Assembly: GCA_965247055.1 (NCBI GenBank)
Contig: CBDFGE010000006.1
Coordinates: 496,001-560,000 of the forward strand
DNA length: 64,000 bases
DNA from: CBDFGE01 sp965247055
GTDB lineage: Bacteria; Chloroflexota; Dehalococcoidia; Lucifugimonadales; JAGWBF01
Direction of reading: 5' to 3'
In this document: positions 33,157-41,148 of the stretch, in pieces
Layout: each line of letters starts with the position of its first letter
How positions within the stretch are numbered: the stretch's first letter is position 1
Notes under the pieces: model-generated
Told to the model about the DNA's origin: nothing
Seen by the model: the letters and a program-made list of their open reading frames with translations, nothing else
The model's database searches: none
Position numbers and translations under genes: made by a program

Positions 33157-34206
33157 ATGCAACAGGGGGAGCAGATACGGCTCACGTCCCTGGCGCACTG
33201 CGCCGGTTGAGCCGCCAAGTTCAGTCTTGAGGACCTCGGAGAGGTCCTGAGCCATGTCCCCATGCTGAAGGACCTCAACCTCTTGGTAGGGATGGAGACG
33301 GGGGACGACGCCGGCGTATATCGCATCGACGATGATAAAGCCCTCGTGGTGACGGTGGACTTCTTCCCCCCCATCGTCGACGATCCCTACAGCTTCGGGT
33401 CCATAGCCGTGGCCAACTCCCTCAGCGACATATACGCCATGGGGGGCAGGCCCCTTTTGGCCGTGAACATCGTCGGCTTTCCCGTCGAGCTTCCCAAGGA
33501 GATCCTGGGGCGGATACTGGAGGGCGGCGCCGCCAAGGCCCATGAAGCGGGCTGTCTCATCGTCGGCGGGCATACGGTGGACGACCGAGAGCCCAAGTAC
33601 GGCCTGGCGGCCGTGGGGCTGGTGGAGCCTGGTAAGCAGGTCACCAACGCCGGAGCCAGGCCGGGGGACGTGCTGGTGCTGACCAAACCCCTGGGGACGG
33701 GAATTATCACCACGGCGGGGAAGCAGGGGGTGGTGCCCCCGGAGGTCCTTGCCGGTGCCGTGTCCATAATGAACACCCTGAACCGGGCTGCCTCGGAGGC
33801 GATGGTCAAGGTGGGGGTCAACGCCGCCACCGACATCACAGGCTTCGGCCTCGTGGGCCACCTGAACAGCATGATGGAGGGGAGCGACACCGTGGCGAGA
33901 CTCAAGCTCTCCAGCATACCGGCGATCCCCGGGACCTGGGAGCTAATAGAGAAGGGAATATCCCCCGGGGGGACTCACCGCAACCTGGACGGGGTTGGCC
34001 AGCGGGTGCGATGGCACAAGGGCATATCCCATGACGCGATGCTCCTGCTCTGCGACGCTCAGACCTCGGGGGGCCTCCTCATGTCGGTGCCGCCCGATAG
34101 GGTCGACCGGCTGGTGAAGGAGCTAGAGGCCGCCGGCGTCTCGGGCTCCGCTGTCATCGGCGAGGTCTACGCCGAGGGCCGGTCCAGGATAGAGGTAGTG
34201 CCCTAA
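33157..34206 (+). CDS. selD: Selenide, water dikinase (SelD), itself a selenoprotein
   Basis: 349 codons, the size of E. coli SelD (347). It makes selenophosphate from selenide and ATP, the selenium donor for selenocysteine and selenouridine. An in-frame TGA stands at codon 18 (33208-33210): the N-terminus reads HCAG-Sec-AAKFS, aligning with HGAGCGCK of E. coli, so Sec18 replaces catalytic Cys17 and Lys21 matches Lys20. After the TGA the frame is intact: GMETGDDAGVYRIDDDKALVVTVDFF (metal/ATP site), SLSDIYAMGGRPL, VGGHTVDDREPKYGL and LLLCDAQTSGGLLMSV are all SelD marks. A SECIS-like hairpin lies at 33231-33247. A gene finder that treats TGA as stop would begin at 33262 and lose the active site. 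GGGGAGG lies ahead of the ATG. Confidence 0.95.
33231..33247 (+). promoter_or_regulatory. Bacterial SECIS-like hairpin in selD
   Basis: GGACCTC, loop GGA, GAGGTCC: a perfect 7-bp stem within the coding sequence, with its loop 28 bases after the UGA. Bacterial SECIS elements lie just 3' of the UGA, have the loop about 16-37 bases away and carry a G at the top of the loop; all three hold here. Confidence 0.8.
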
Positions 34207-34242
34207 GGGTGCTGGACGACGTGCGACGGGCCTCAAATTAGA

Positions 34243-34268
34243 AGGCCTCCACCCGAGGGTGGAGGCCT
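34243..34268 (+). terminator. Terminator hairpin after selD
   Basis: AGGCCTCCACCC and GGGTGGAGGCCT form a 12-base perfect inverted repeat around GA (in practice 11 pairs with a CGAG tetraloop), 37 bases after the selD stop. Only CTT follows, so there is no long T run. Confidence 0.75.
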
Positions 34269-34304
34269 CTTACGTCGCTACTCTACCGGGACCTCGGCTC
34301 TAAA

Positions 34305-34409
34305 CTAGGTCCACTTCACCAGCATGACCATCCATGGGGCAAGGATGGCGGCCATCGTTATCGCACCAACGGCGACGCACTTGCACCACTCAACCATTCC
34401 TTGCGCCAT
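34305..34409 (-). CDS. Possible 34-residue membrane protein
   Basis: A minus-strand frame that reads MAQGMVEWCKCVAVGAITMA and ends in a hydrophobic stretch with WMVMLVKWT: one membrane span with a short Cys-x-Cys segment before it. AGAGAGG lies two to three bases ahead of the ATG. No family is recognised. It occupies the gap between selD and the second IS5 element, which otherwise has no gene. Small size alone makes this uncertain. Confidence 0.35.
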   Translation of the reverse strand: MAQGMVEWCKCVAVGAITMAAILAPWMVMLVKWT

Positions 34410-34508
34410 AGCCTCTCTGGCCTCTCCCCACCCACCTCGTGTGATTGCCATGTGAGGCGGGTGTGAAATGTGTGTGAACCGTATGTCATCCGCTTAACCC
34501 TATGCTAG

Positions 34509-35710
34509 GGAACCTCTGAACAACTCGGCGCAAGCGTGGATGGGCAGAGTGGTTCCGTTCTTTGGAGACGTTCAGGCATCTTTGTGACGTTCCAGGTCGT
34601 GGTTGAGGCGTTCAGACCGTGTCTGTTGTGGCCTCGAAGCGGCTTTTCGGAGCCATCGCGGCTCCCCGGCCGTGATTTGCGCACTGCGCCCCTCTCATGT
34701 CGCCAGACGGCGCTCTGCCGTCATCAAGTTGGCCAGCCCCAGTAGCAATGCCAGCCGTTGCGCGTTCTTAGCCAACCCTCGGTAGCGCACCTTGGCGTAG
34801 CCAAAGCGCCGCTTCACGTACAGGAACGGATGCTCCACTTTCGCTCTGACCGACGCTTTGCGCTTCTCCACCAACGCCTCGTAGCTGCCAGGCTCCAGGT
34901 GCCGTCGCCGGCCGGGCCTCATCGCCACTCGCCACTCCACATCCAACTCTCGATTCTCCAACCGCTTGTCCACTCCCTGATACCCCGCATCCCCCCACAC
35001 TCGTTTCTCTCCACCGTGCAGCAATCGGTGCGCTTCTGTCACATCATGCACGTTAGCTGGCGTCGTAGTCATGCTGTGTACCACTCCCGTCTCAGCGTCA
35101 GCGCCTACGTGTACTTTCATTCCGAAGCGCCACTCGTTCCCCTTCTTCGTCTGGTGCATCTCAGGGTCTCGCTCACCCGCACGATTCTTCGTCGATGACG
35201 GCGCCTCTATGATGCTCGCGTCCACGATCGTCCCCTCCCGAAGCCGCAGTCCCTGGGACTCCAGATGACGGTTGATCTCCTCGAACAGACTCTGCCCCAA
35301 CTCATGCTCTTCCAGCAGATGGCGGAAGTTCAGAATCGTCGTCTCGTCCGGCAGCGGGCCCGACAGCTTCAACCCTACGAACCGTCTCACCGACTCGACC
35401 TCGTAGAGCATGTCCTCCATACCAGGATCGCTCAAGTTGTAGAACAACTGCACGCAGTGTATCCGCACCATCGCCGACAACTCATATGGTCGACGGCCTC
35501 GGCCCGCCTTGGGATAGAACGGACGGATGCGCTCTTCCATCTGTTCCCACGGGATCAGAGCATCCATGCGCTCCAGGAATATCTCCCGGCGGGTCTTGCG
35601 CTTCTTGCTCTCGTATTCCAAGTCCGCAAATGTTGGCTGGTCCATCAATTATCTCCCCGAACACAGTGCTATTCTCTATGCTACTATGCCCAGACTTGTT
35701 CAGAATATCC
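34509..35710 (-). mobile_element. IS5-type insertion sequence with CTAG target duplication
   Basis: 1202 bp. The 34509 end reads GGAACCTCTGAACAACTC and the other end, read inward, GGATATTCTGAACAAGTC: 18-base imperfect inverted repeats sharing TCTGAACAA. CTAG flanks both sides (34505-34508 and 35711-35714), the four-base YTAR duplication typical of the IS5 group proper. It lies between genes and disrupts nothing visible. It is not closely related to the element at 31.7 kb. Confidence 0.92.
34695..35645 (-). CDS. IS5-group transposase
   Basis: 316 residues from ATG 35645, with GGGGAG ahead. DUF772 N-terminus (MDALIPWEQMEERIRPFYPK), then DDE residues: Asp in GTIVDASIIEAPSSTKN, Asp in RVWGDAGYQGVDK, Glu in RAKVEHPFLYVKRRFGYAKV. 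This matches IS5/IS1193-like transposases. The frame is whole, so the element may be mobile. Confidence 0.93.
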   Translation of the reverse strand: MDQPTFADLEYESKKRKTRREIFLERMDALIPWEQMEERIRPFYPKAGRGRRPYELSAMVRIHCVQLFYNLSDPGMEDMLYEVESVRRFVGLKLSGPLPDETTILNFRHLLEEHELGQSLFEEINRHLESQGLRLREGTIVDASIIEAPSSTKNRAGERDPEMHQTKKGNEWRFGMKVHVGADAETGVVHSMTTTPANVHDVTEAHRLLHGGEKRVWGDAGYQGVDKRLENRELDVEWRVAMRPGRRRHLEPGSYEALVEKRKASVRAKVEHPFLYVKRRFGYAKVRYRGLAKNAQRLALLLGLANLMTAERRLAT

Positions 35711-35776
35711 CTAGCACCCACTTCACCTTGTGTCAACCCCCCGCCCTCGCAGGGGTGCAGGCACCCCCGGCCCGGC

Positions 35777-36760
35777 TCAGTCCCGGAAGGAGAAGGCTTC
35801 TCGCCACTGGAGGTATTCCATGAGGCCGGCCCTGATATCGTATTGAGTGGAGAAGCCCAAGTCTTCCCTGAGCCGGGTCACGTCCAGGGGGCCGTGGACC
35901 GATGCCGATGGATAATGGTCGATGTCCAGCTCCACGGCAAGGTCCTCCGCCACCTGCACCGACGGCCGTAGCTCCCGGAGGGCGTCTATCACCTCACCCA
36001 GGGTGGTCCAATGCCCGGGCGCGACGTTGTACACGTCGTGGGACAGTGACGGGGCGTCCAAAACGGTGGCGATGCCCGCCGCCATGTCCGCCAGATAGGT
36101 GTAGTCCCGGCCCGGAGTACGGCTGGCGAGCCTGATGGGCTCTCCCCTCACCACGTTACCGGTCCACTCATAGAGCACCGACATAACGGTCCGGTGCCCC
36201 GTAACCCGCTCCATTGGTCCGTAGCCGAAGGTCACCCTCACGCTCACGGCCCCGAACCCGTGGAGCTCGCCGTACCTGCGGGTGAGAAGCTCGCTGGCGT
36301 ACTTGGTGATGTTGTACAGGTTGCGCAGGTCGAGCGGGTGGTCCTCCGTGACGGACACGTTGGAGTTGCTTCCTCCGTAGACGGAGGCCGAGCTCACGTA
36401 CAGGAACCGGTCCAGGGAAAGATCTCGGGCCAAATCCAGGAGGTTCGCCGTCCCAGCCAGGTTGATATCCACGATGGAGCGGCTGTCTCCCAGCTCTATC
36501 TCGGGAAGCCGGGGGGTGTACACGGCGGCGTGAACGATCTTGGTGATGCCGTGCTGGGACGAGGCCCGCTGCAGGTCGGCCCGGCTAAGAATATCTCCTT
36601 GAACATAGGCCACCCGGCCCGCCCAGGGCTGCACATATCCTCTCATCAGGTCGTCGGGCGCCACCAGGTCGAAGCAGACCACGTCGTGCCCCCGCCGGGC
36701 CAGTTCCCTCACCACGTTGCTGCCCACGCAGCCGGTACCGCCGGTTACCAGCGTTGCCAT
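35777..36760 (-). CDS. NAD-dependent epimerase/dehydratase
   Basis: 327 residues, extended SDR fold. NAD-binding VTGGTGCVGSNVVRELARRG lies at the start, DLVAPDD after strand 2, catalytic Ser in VSSASVYGGS, and YNITK with Tyr and Lys (YxxxK). This is the UDP-glucose 4-epimerase-like family acting on nucleotide sugars or related substrates; the C-terminal half does not reveal which. GAGGAGGAAGGAGC precedes the ATG. The enoyl-CoA hydratase-like gene lies 75 bases upstream on the same strand, so the two may be co-transcribed. Confidence 0.9.
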   Translation of the reverse strand: MATLVTGGTGCVGSNVVRELARRGHDVVCFDLVAPDDLMRGYVQPWAGRVAYVQGDILSRADLQRASSQHGITKIVHAAVYTPRLPEIELGDSRSIVDINLAGTANLLDLARDLSLDRFLYVSSASVYGGSNSNVSVTEDHPLDLRNLYNITKYASELLTRRYGELHGFGAVSVRVTFGYGPMERVTGHRTVMSVLYEWTGNVVRGEPIRLASRTPGRDYTYLADMAAGIATVLDAPSLSHDVYNVAPGHWTTLGEVIDALRELRPSVQVAEDLAVELDIDHYPSASVHGPLDVTRLREDLGFSTQYDIRAGLMEYLQWREAFSFRD

Positions 36761-36834
36761 GCTCCTTCCTCCTCAAAGCCGAAACGCTCGTGGAACTCAT
36801 GGGCCCCCTCTTTCCGGAACGGCGAGGCGGGGCG

Positions 36835-37650
36835 CTACGTCCCCGTCCAGCGGGGCTGACGCTTCTCTGAGAAGGCCTGTATGGCCTCCGCGTGGTCGTT
36901 GGTCTCCACCAGGGTGAGGTACGCCAGCCTGACCTGCCGGGACGTCTCCTCGAAGGAGGTGTATTGCGCCTCGTTGGCCAGCCGCTTGAACATCTGTTGG
37001 GCCATCGGTGGGACGGTCTCGATGATCCTCTCCCCCAGCTTCAGACAGGTGGGCAACAGCTCCTCCGGAGAGACCACCTCGTCCAGGAAACCTATCTCCA
37101 GCGCCTGCTGGGCTGGGATGATCTCCCCGAGGATGCCCAGCTTATAGGTCGTTCTGTACCCCAGCATCTTGATGAGAAGGGCCAGGCTGCCATCGTCCGG
37201 CGGGAGGCCACGGCGCAGGAATAGCCAGCCTATGCGAGCAGCGTCGGAGGCTATACGAAAGTCGCAGGCGGAGGAGAGGCCAACACCCGTGGTGATGCAG
37301 GGCCCGTTGATGGCGGCGATGGTGGTCTTGGGGAGTTTCCAGAGCTGGTAGATAACTCCCCGGGCGTATTGCAGGTGGGGTGTGAGGTCCCGGACAGAGC
37401 CCGGCATCGCCTCCACCGCTTTTGCGCCCCCCAGGGCCGCCATATCCTTGATGTTGGCACCCGAGCAGAAGCCCCGCCCCTCTCCGGTAAGGACCAGGAC
37501 CCGTATGTTGGGGTCGCCCTCGACCCGCTGCAACTCCTCGGCCATCTCGGCCATCATCTGGAAGCCAATGGCGTTCAGGGTCGCTGGGTCGTTGAGGCTC
37601 AGGACCTCTATCTGGCCCCGTTGCTCCACCCTGATGTACTGGTACTCCAT
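36835..37650 (-). CDS. Enoyl-CoA hydratase/isomerase-family protein
   Basis: 271 residues, crotonase fold. SLNDPATLNAIGFQMMAEMAEEL, the oxyanion-hole GRGFCSGANIKDMAALG, and AINGPCITTGVGLSSACDFRIAS are the family marks. The usual second catalytic Glu in the EVVL segment appears in GFLDEVVSPEEL. It adds water to, or isomerises, a CoA thioester; the substrate is not evident. GAGCGCACCC stands right before the ATG, with an AGGAGG a little farther up. Confidence 0.9.
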   Translation of the reverse strand: MEYQYIRVEQRGQIEVLSLNDPATLNAIGFQMMAEMAEELQRVEGDPNIRVLVLTGEGRGFCSGANIKDMAALGGAKAVEAMPGSVRDLTPHLQYARGVIYQLWKLPKTTIAAINGPCITTGVGLSSACDFRIASDAARIGWLFLRRGLPPDDGSLALLIKMLGYRTTYKLGILGEIIPAQQALEIGFLDEVVSPEELLPTCLKLGERIIETVPPMAQQMFKRLANEAQYTSFEETSRQVRLAYLTLVETNDHAEAIQAFSEKRQPRWTGT

Positions 37651-37720
37651 GGGTGCGCTCCTCCTGTGCGGTGTGAGTCACTCCGGACCGTTCCGGACCC
37701 GCGTCATTATTTCGCCAAGT

Positions 37721-37749
37721 TTGCTACTCCTGGGGGCGGCTGCTAGAAT
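37721..37749 (+). promoter_or_regulatory. Promoter of the gene at 37784
   Basis: TTGCTA, 17-base spacer, TAGAAT, with TGC before the -10 (TGCTAGAAT). Confidence 0.55.
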
Positions 37750-37783
37750 GTAGCATCGATCCGTCCACCGAGGAGGCTGAGCT

Positions 37784-38368
37784 ATGACAACCAGTTCCAT
37801 GGACCCGAACCGGGTGCTCCTTACAGGGGAGAACCCCTATATCCGTCTTAGCGAGACGGACGGCGGCCCCGTAACCACCGATGCCAGCTTCTGGCGTATC
37901 CTGTTTTCCCCGGGCGGTCCGGGCCACGTACTGTTTTTGCAAAGCGAGCTGACCGGCGATGAGCCCAAGGTCTACACCGACAACATAAGCATGACCCGGT
38001 GGCTCCAACGGGAGATCCAAGGTAATCTCAATGCCAACTTCGGAAGCCTGGACCTTCCCGGAATCGACGCGTCCTTCAACAGCTCCGGCGACCTCCGCTC
38101 CTTCTGGACGGAGACCATCGAGAGCGGCGACGACGAGATCGCTCTGACCTGGTACGAGCTTGGAGATCCCTTGCTCATGCACAGCCTTCCCAACAGCACC
38201 CCGGGCCGTCCCCACGGCGTATGCACCGTCCTGATACCGGCCCTCGGGGCGCAGCTGACGGTCAACGGAGCTTTCGCCAGAGGGCGGCCTTTCCCTCGCC
38301 AGAGGGACGGCCGTCCCCACAGCACCTGCTCCCTGGCCTTCTCTGAATCGTGGCTGCTCCCTCACTGA
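37784..38368 (+). CDS. Unknown protein
   Basis: 194 residues, GAGGAGG seven bases ahead of the ATG and a good promoter 35 bases upstream, so the gene is probably real. No signal peptide. I do not recognise the family. The middle (SMTRWLQREIQGNLNANFGS and TIESGDDEIALTWYELGDPL) looks like a soluble beta-rich domain. The last 60 residues contain VCTVLIPALGAQLTVNGAFA. It has two Cys and no obvious metal site. It stands alone, divergent from the hydratase gene. Confidence 0.65.
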   Translation: MTTSSMDPNRVLLTGENPYIRLSETDGGPVTTDASFWRILFSPGGPGHVLFLQSELTGDEPKVYTDNISMTRWLQREIQGNLNANFGSLDLPGIDASFNSSGDLRSFWTETIESGDDEIALTWYELGDPLLMHSLPNSTPGRPHGVCTVLIPALGAQLTVNGAFARGRPFPRQRDGRPHSTCSLAFSESWLLPH

Positions 38369-39040
38369 GCCTAAAGTGCCCTTGCAAGGCATCACGGCGG
38401 GGCGTCTATCCTGCGGGCAGTCACGCCTGACTCGGCAAGAACGAGTGTAGTGGCGCCCCGGAGCGCTGTCAATCCCTGAGGAGGCAGCCCATAGGACGCC
38501 GGGTGCTTGGCCCAGGCCCTATCGGAATTCTCCCGGTCACAAGGTGTTTTCACCAGAGACGGCGGCCTGGAGACATGCCACCACTGGGGTGGTAGTCCCG
38601 TGTACCTCTGACCGTGCCTTGCCTAAACTAGGTATCAGAGGCTCAAGACCGCTCCGGATCGGCAGGAAGTCCCGGAGGGTCGGAAAGAGGACAGCCCAAG
38701 TCCAGCAGTAGCTAACAGGGAAGGCTCTAGACCTGTAATCTTCTGCGCTGCTGGCGCTCAACTAAGGGTCCCTCCTCTGCTGGCTCTGGGTCTGCCCCCC
38801 GTGCCCCGGCGGGCCAGACCCAGGGTTGGCAATATTGTACCCGGCCCGACAGGGCGAGAGTTCTGTCGGGAGCTTCGTTGTGCCCAAGGGCATGGCAGCG
38901 GACCCGTGCTCGTGCCCCTCCCCCCCGCCCACATTGTGAGCTGCCAGGGGCCCATATCGGATGGGACGGCCCCCCCAGTGTGGCATAATAACCCCTGCCA
39001 GAACTAGACGGGACGTAGCACGTCCGGGGAGGGGATCACC
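38369..39040. other. 672-base gap with a strong hairpin and a promoter
   Basis: No convincing gene. A 9-bp stem CTGGGTCTG/CAGACCCAG (38786-38823) encloses a C/G-rich interior that can pair further. An extended -10 (TGGCATAAT, 38981-38989) stands ahead of the LLM gene. A minus-strand frame at 38537-38761 has no family-like content. I looked for RNase P RNA, tmRNA and SRP RNA signatures and found none. Confidence 0.5.
38981..38989 (+). promoter_or_regulatory. Extended -10 ahead of the LLM gene at 39041
   Basis: TGGCATAAT, about 52 bases before the ATG. No -35 seen. Confidence 0.4.
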
Positions 39041-40048
39041 ATGGAATTCGGCGTATCGCTGTCAGGTTTCGCCCAGGAGCCCCTTGGGGCCGACATGGGG
39101 CGGAGGCTTAAAGAGATACTGGAGTACGTAAGGATAGCCAGGGAGCTTGGCTTCCGGTACGTGTATCAGGGCCAGCACTACCTGACCTGGCCGTACCAGC
39201 AGCTCCAGACTATGCCTCTCCTGGCTCGGGTCGCCGCCGAGGCCGAGGGGATGGGCATTGTCGCAACCTTGCTGGTGCCGCTCCACCATCCGGTGGACCT
39301 GGCCGAACGGGTAGCCACCATGGACGTCATCACGGACGGAAGGTTCGTGCTGAGCGCCGCCCTCGGCTACCGGGACGAGGAGTATCGGGCTTTCGGGGTG
39401 CCCCGGGCGGAGAGGGTATCCAGGTGCGTTGAGTGCATCGAGGTGATGAAGCGGCTCTGGACGGAGGATGAGGTGACCTACCAAGGCAGGTACTTCCATC
39501 TGGAAGGCGCTCGAATGACCCTGAAGCCGGTCCAGAAGCCCCACCCTCCGGTGTGGGTGGCTGCCAACAGCGACGCGGCGGTCGAGAGGGCCGCAAGGCT
39601 GGGCTACGTCTGGTACGTCAACCCCCACGCGACCTACGCGACCATCGCACGGCAGGCCGGGATGTACCGCACGGCGACCGCGACAGCGGGGAGACAGGCT
39701 CCGGCCGGGCTGCCGATAGCAAGGGAGCTGTACGTCCATGAGGACCGGAGGGCCGCTTTTGCCGAGGTGGCCCCCTTCCTGGGAGGAAAGTACAAGGCCT
39801 ATGCCCAGTGGGGCCAGGACAGGGCCCTCCCGGGAGGCGACTCTTTCGCGGGCGCCTTCGAGGAGCTGGCCCGGGACAGGTTCATAATCGGCACGCCCGA
39901 GGACTGCGTAGGGGAGCTGGAGAGGTACCGCTCTCTGGGAATGGTGTCCGCCAGCCTCCGGATGATGTGGCCGGGAATGGGACTCGAGGCCGGAGTGAGG
40001 AACATGCGGCTTTTCGCCGAGAAGGTGATGCCCCACCTTCGAGAATGA
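39041..40048 (+). CDS. LLM-class flavin-dependent oxidoreductase
   Basis: 335 residues, bacterial luciferase-like TIM barrel. MEFGVSLSGFAQEPLGADMG, RELGFRYVYQGQHYLTWPYQ, GIVATLLVPLHHPVDLAERV, TDGRFVLSAALGYRDEEYRA, MKRLWTEDEVTYQGRYFHLE and PVWVAANSDAAVERAARLG are the standard segments. Such enzymes use FMNH2 or F420H2. The C-terminal FIIGTPEDCVGELERY is typical. GGGGATCACC precedes the ATG. It faces another LLM gene tail to tail; the two share the fold but little sequence. Confidence 0.92.
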   Translation: MEFGVSLSGFAQEPLGADMGRRLKEILEYVRIARELGFRYVYQGQHYLTWPYQQLQTMPLLARVAAEAEGMGIVATLLVPLHHPVDLAERVATMDVITDGRFVLSAALGYRDEEYRAFGVPRAERVSRCVECIEVMKRLWTEDEVTYQGRYFHLEGARMTLKPVQKPHPPVWVAANSDAAVERAARLGYVWYVNPHATYATIARQAGMYRTATATAGRQAPAGLPIARELYVHEDRRAAFAEVAPFLGGKYKAYAQWGQDRALPGGDSFAGAFEELARDRFIIGTPEDCVGELERYRSLGMVSASLRMMWPGMGLEAGVRNMRLFAEKVMPHLRE

Positions 40049-40085
40049 TGCCCCCGTGCAGGTACCAGGCACAAGCGCCCGCGAT

Positions 40086-40964
40086 TCAGGGCTGGCGCTG
40101 CTCTGATCTCAGGGCGGCCACATTCTCGGCGACCCACTCCAGGTTCGCCGAGACCTCCTCTTCCGACTGTGGGGCGCTGGGCCGTATCACGACCCGGTCG
40201 GCGCCGGCCTCGGCGAGGCCGTGCAGAGTCTCCCAGTCAGGGGGCCAGGGCGAGTGGTCCACGGTTATGGTGATGGAAGCGGGGTCCCGGCCTGCGTCCG
40301 CGGCCAGGTCGTCCAGCGCGGCCCTGCCCTCCCGGACCAGGGCCGGCGTCGCCATGTTGGGCAGCCATCCGTCACCCCACGCCGCCACACGCTTGAAAAC
40401 GTTTTTGGCCATCCCTCCCAGCAACACGGGTGGGTGGGGCACCTGCGCCGGCTTCGGGAAGGACCTTACAGGTGGGAACCGATAGTACCGACCATAGTGT
40501 TCTGCCGCGTCCTTGGTCCATAGCTTCTTCATTACCAGCACCGCCTCACGCGCCTGGGTCCACCGGTGGTCGAAGTCCCCGCCCATCATCTCCGTCTCCT
40601 CCCTTAGCCAACCGACGCCGACCCCGAAGAGGAACCGCCCCCGGCTCACGAGGTCCAGCGTGGCTATCTCCTTGGCGAGAAGCAGCGGGTTGCGCTGGGG
40701 GACCAGGCAGATGGCCGTCCCCAGCTTGATGGAGCTCGTCGCCCCCGAGGCCCGCGCCAGGGCTACGAAGGGGTCCACGAAGTGGGCGAAGTGGGACAGG
40801 TCGGAGATGGACGCTCTGATGGGGTGTCGCGACTCGGACCGTACCGGGACCGCCGGGTGCTCAGCGTACCACAGCGACTCGAAGCCCAGCTCCTCAGCCT
40901 TCCGTGCGATGAAGGCGACGTCGACCCGGTAGGCAGGCGTGTTGACCCCGATTCCGATGTGCAA
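40086..40964 (-). CDS. LLM-class F420-dependent oxidoreductase
   Basis: 292 residues from the TTG at 40964. I prefer this to the ATG at 40985 because AGGAGG lies seven bases ahead and the -10 box at 40984-40989 overlaps that ATG. Segments: LHIGIGVNTPAYRVDVAFIA, LGFESLWYAEHPAVPV, SSIKLGTAICLVPQRNPLLL, DLVSRGRFLFGVGVGWLREE, VLLGGMAKNVFKRVAAWGDG. The pattern follows the TIGR03619-like F420 family. Substrate unknown. It is transcribed toward the neighbouring LLM gene. Confidence 0.9.
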   Translation of the reverse strand: MHIGIGVNTPAYRVDVAFIARKAEELGFESLWYAEHPAVPVRSESRHPIRASISDLSHFAHFVDPFVALARASGATSSIKLGTAICLVPQRNPLLLAKEIATLDLVSRGRFLFGVGVGWLREETEMMGGDFDHRWTQAREAVLVMKKLWTKDAAEHYGRYYRFPPVRSFPKPAQVPHPPVLLGGMAKNVFKRVAAWGDGWLPNMATPALVREGRAALDDLAADAGRDPASITITVDHSPWPPDWETLHGLAEAGADRVVIRPSAPQSEEEVSANLEWVAENVAALRSEQRQP

Positions 40965-40983
40965 AGTCCACCTCCTTCGCCCC

Positions 40984-40989
40984 ATTATA
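40984..40989 (-). promoter_or_regulatory. -10 box of the LLM gene on the minus strand
   Basis: TATAAT on the minus strand, 20 bases before the TTG start, giving a leader of roughly 12 bases that just holds the ribosome site. Confidence 0.45.
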
Positions 40990-41064
40990 CCCTACACCAC
41001 GTCCCCTTCCGCCGCTCTCCGCGGGACGAGGTGGCCTCGGGACCGAGCGGGCTCTGGCCGGGCG

Positions 41065-41093
41065 TTGACATGGGACGAGACCACGATTACACT
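41065..41093 (+). promoter_or_regulatory. Promoter of the alpha-hydroxy-acid oxidase gene
   Basis: TTGACA, 17-base spacer, TACACT. It lies inside the longest open frame of the next gene and therefore supports the later start at 41149. Confidence 0.65.
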
Positions 41094-41148
41094 CCCACTA
41101 GCCTGGCCCGGCTGTCCCCGCGCACATTGCGCGCCGAGGAAGACCGAC

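Noticed and set aside
40939..41148. N-terminal extension of the hydroxy-acid oxidase frame
   Set aside because: It contains the promoter TTGACA-17-TACACT and overlaps the start of the minus-strand LLM gene; ATG 41149 fits the family N-terminus.
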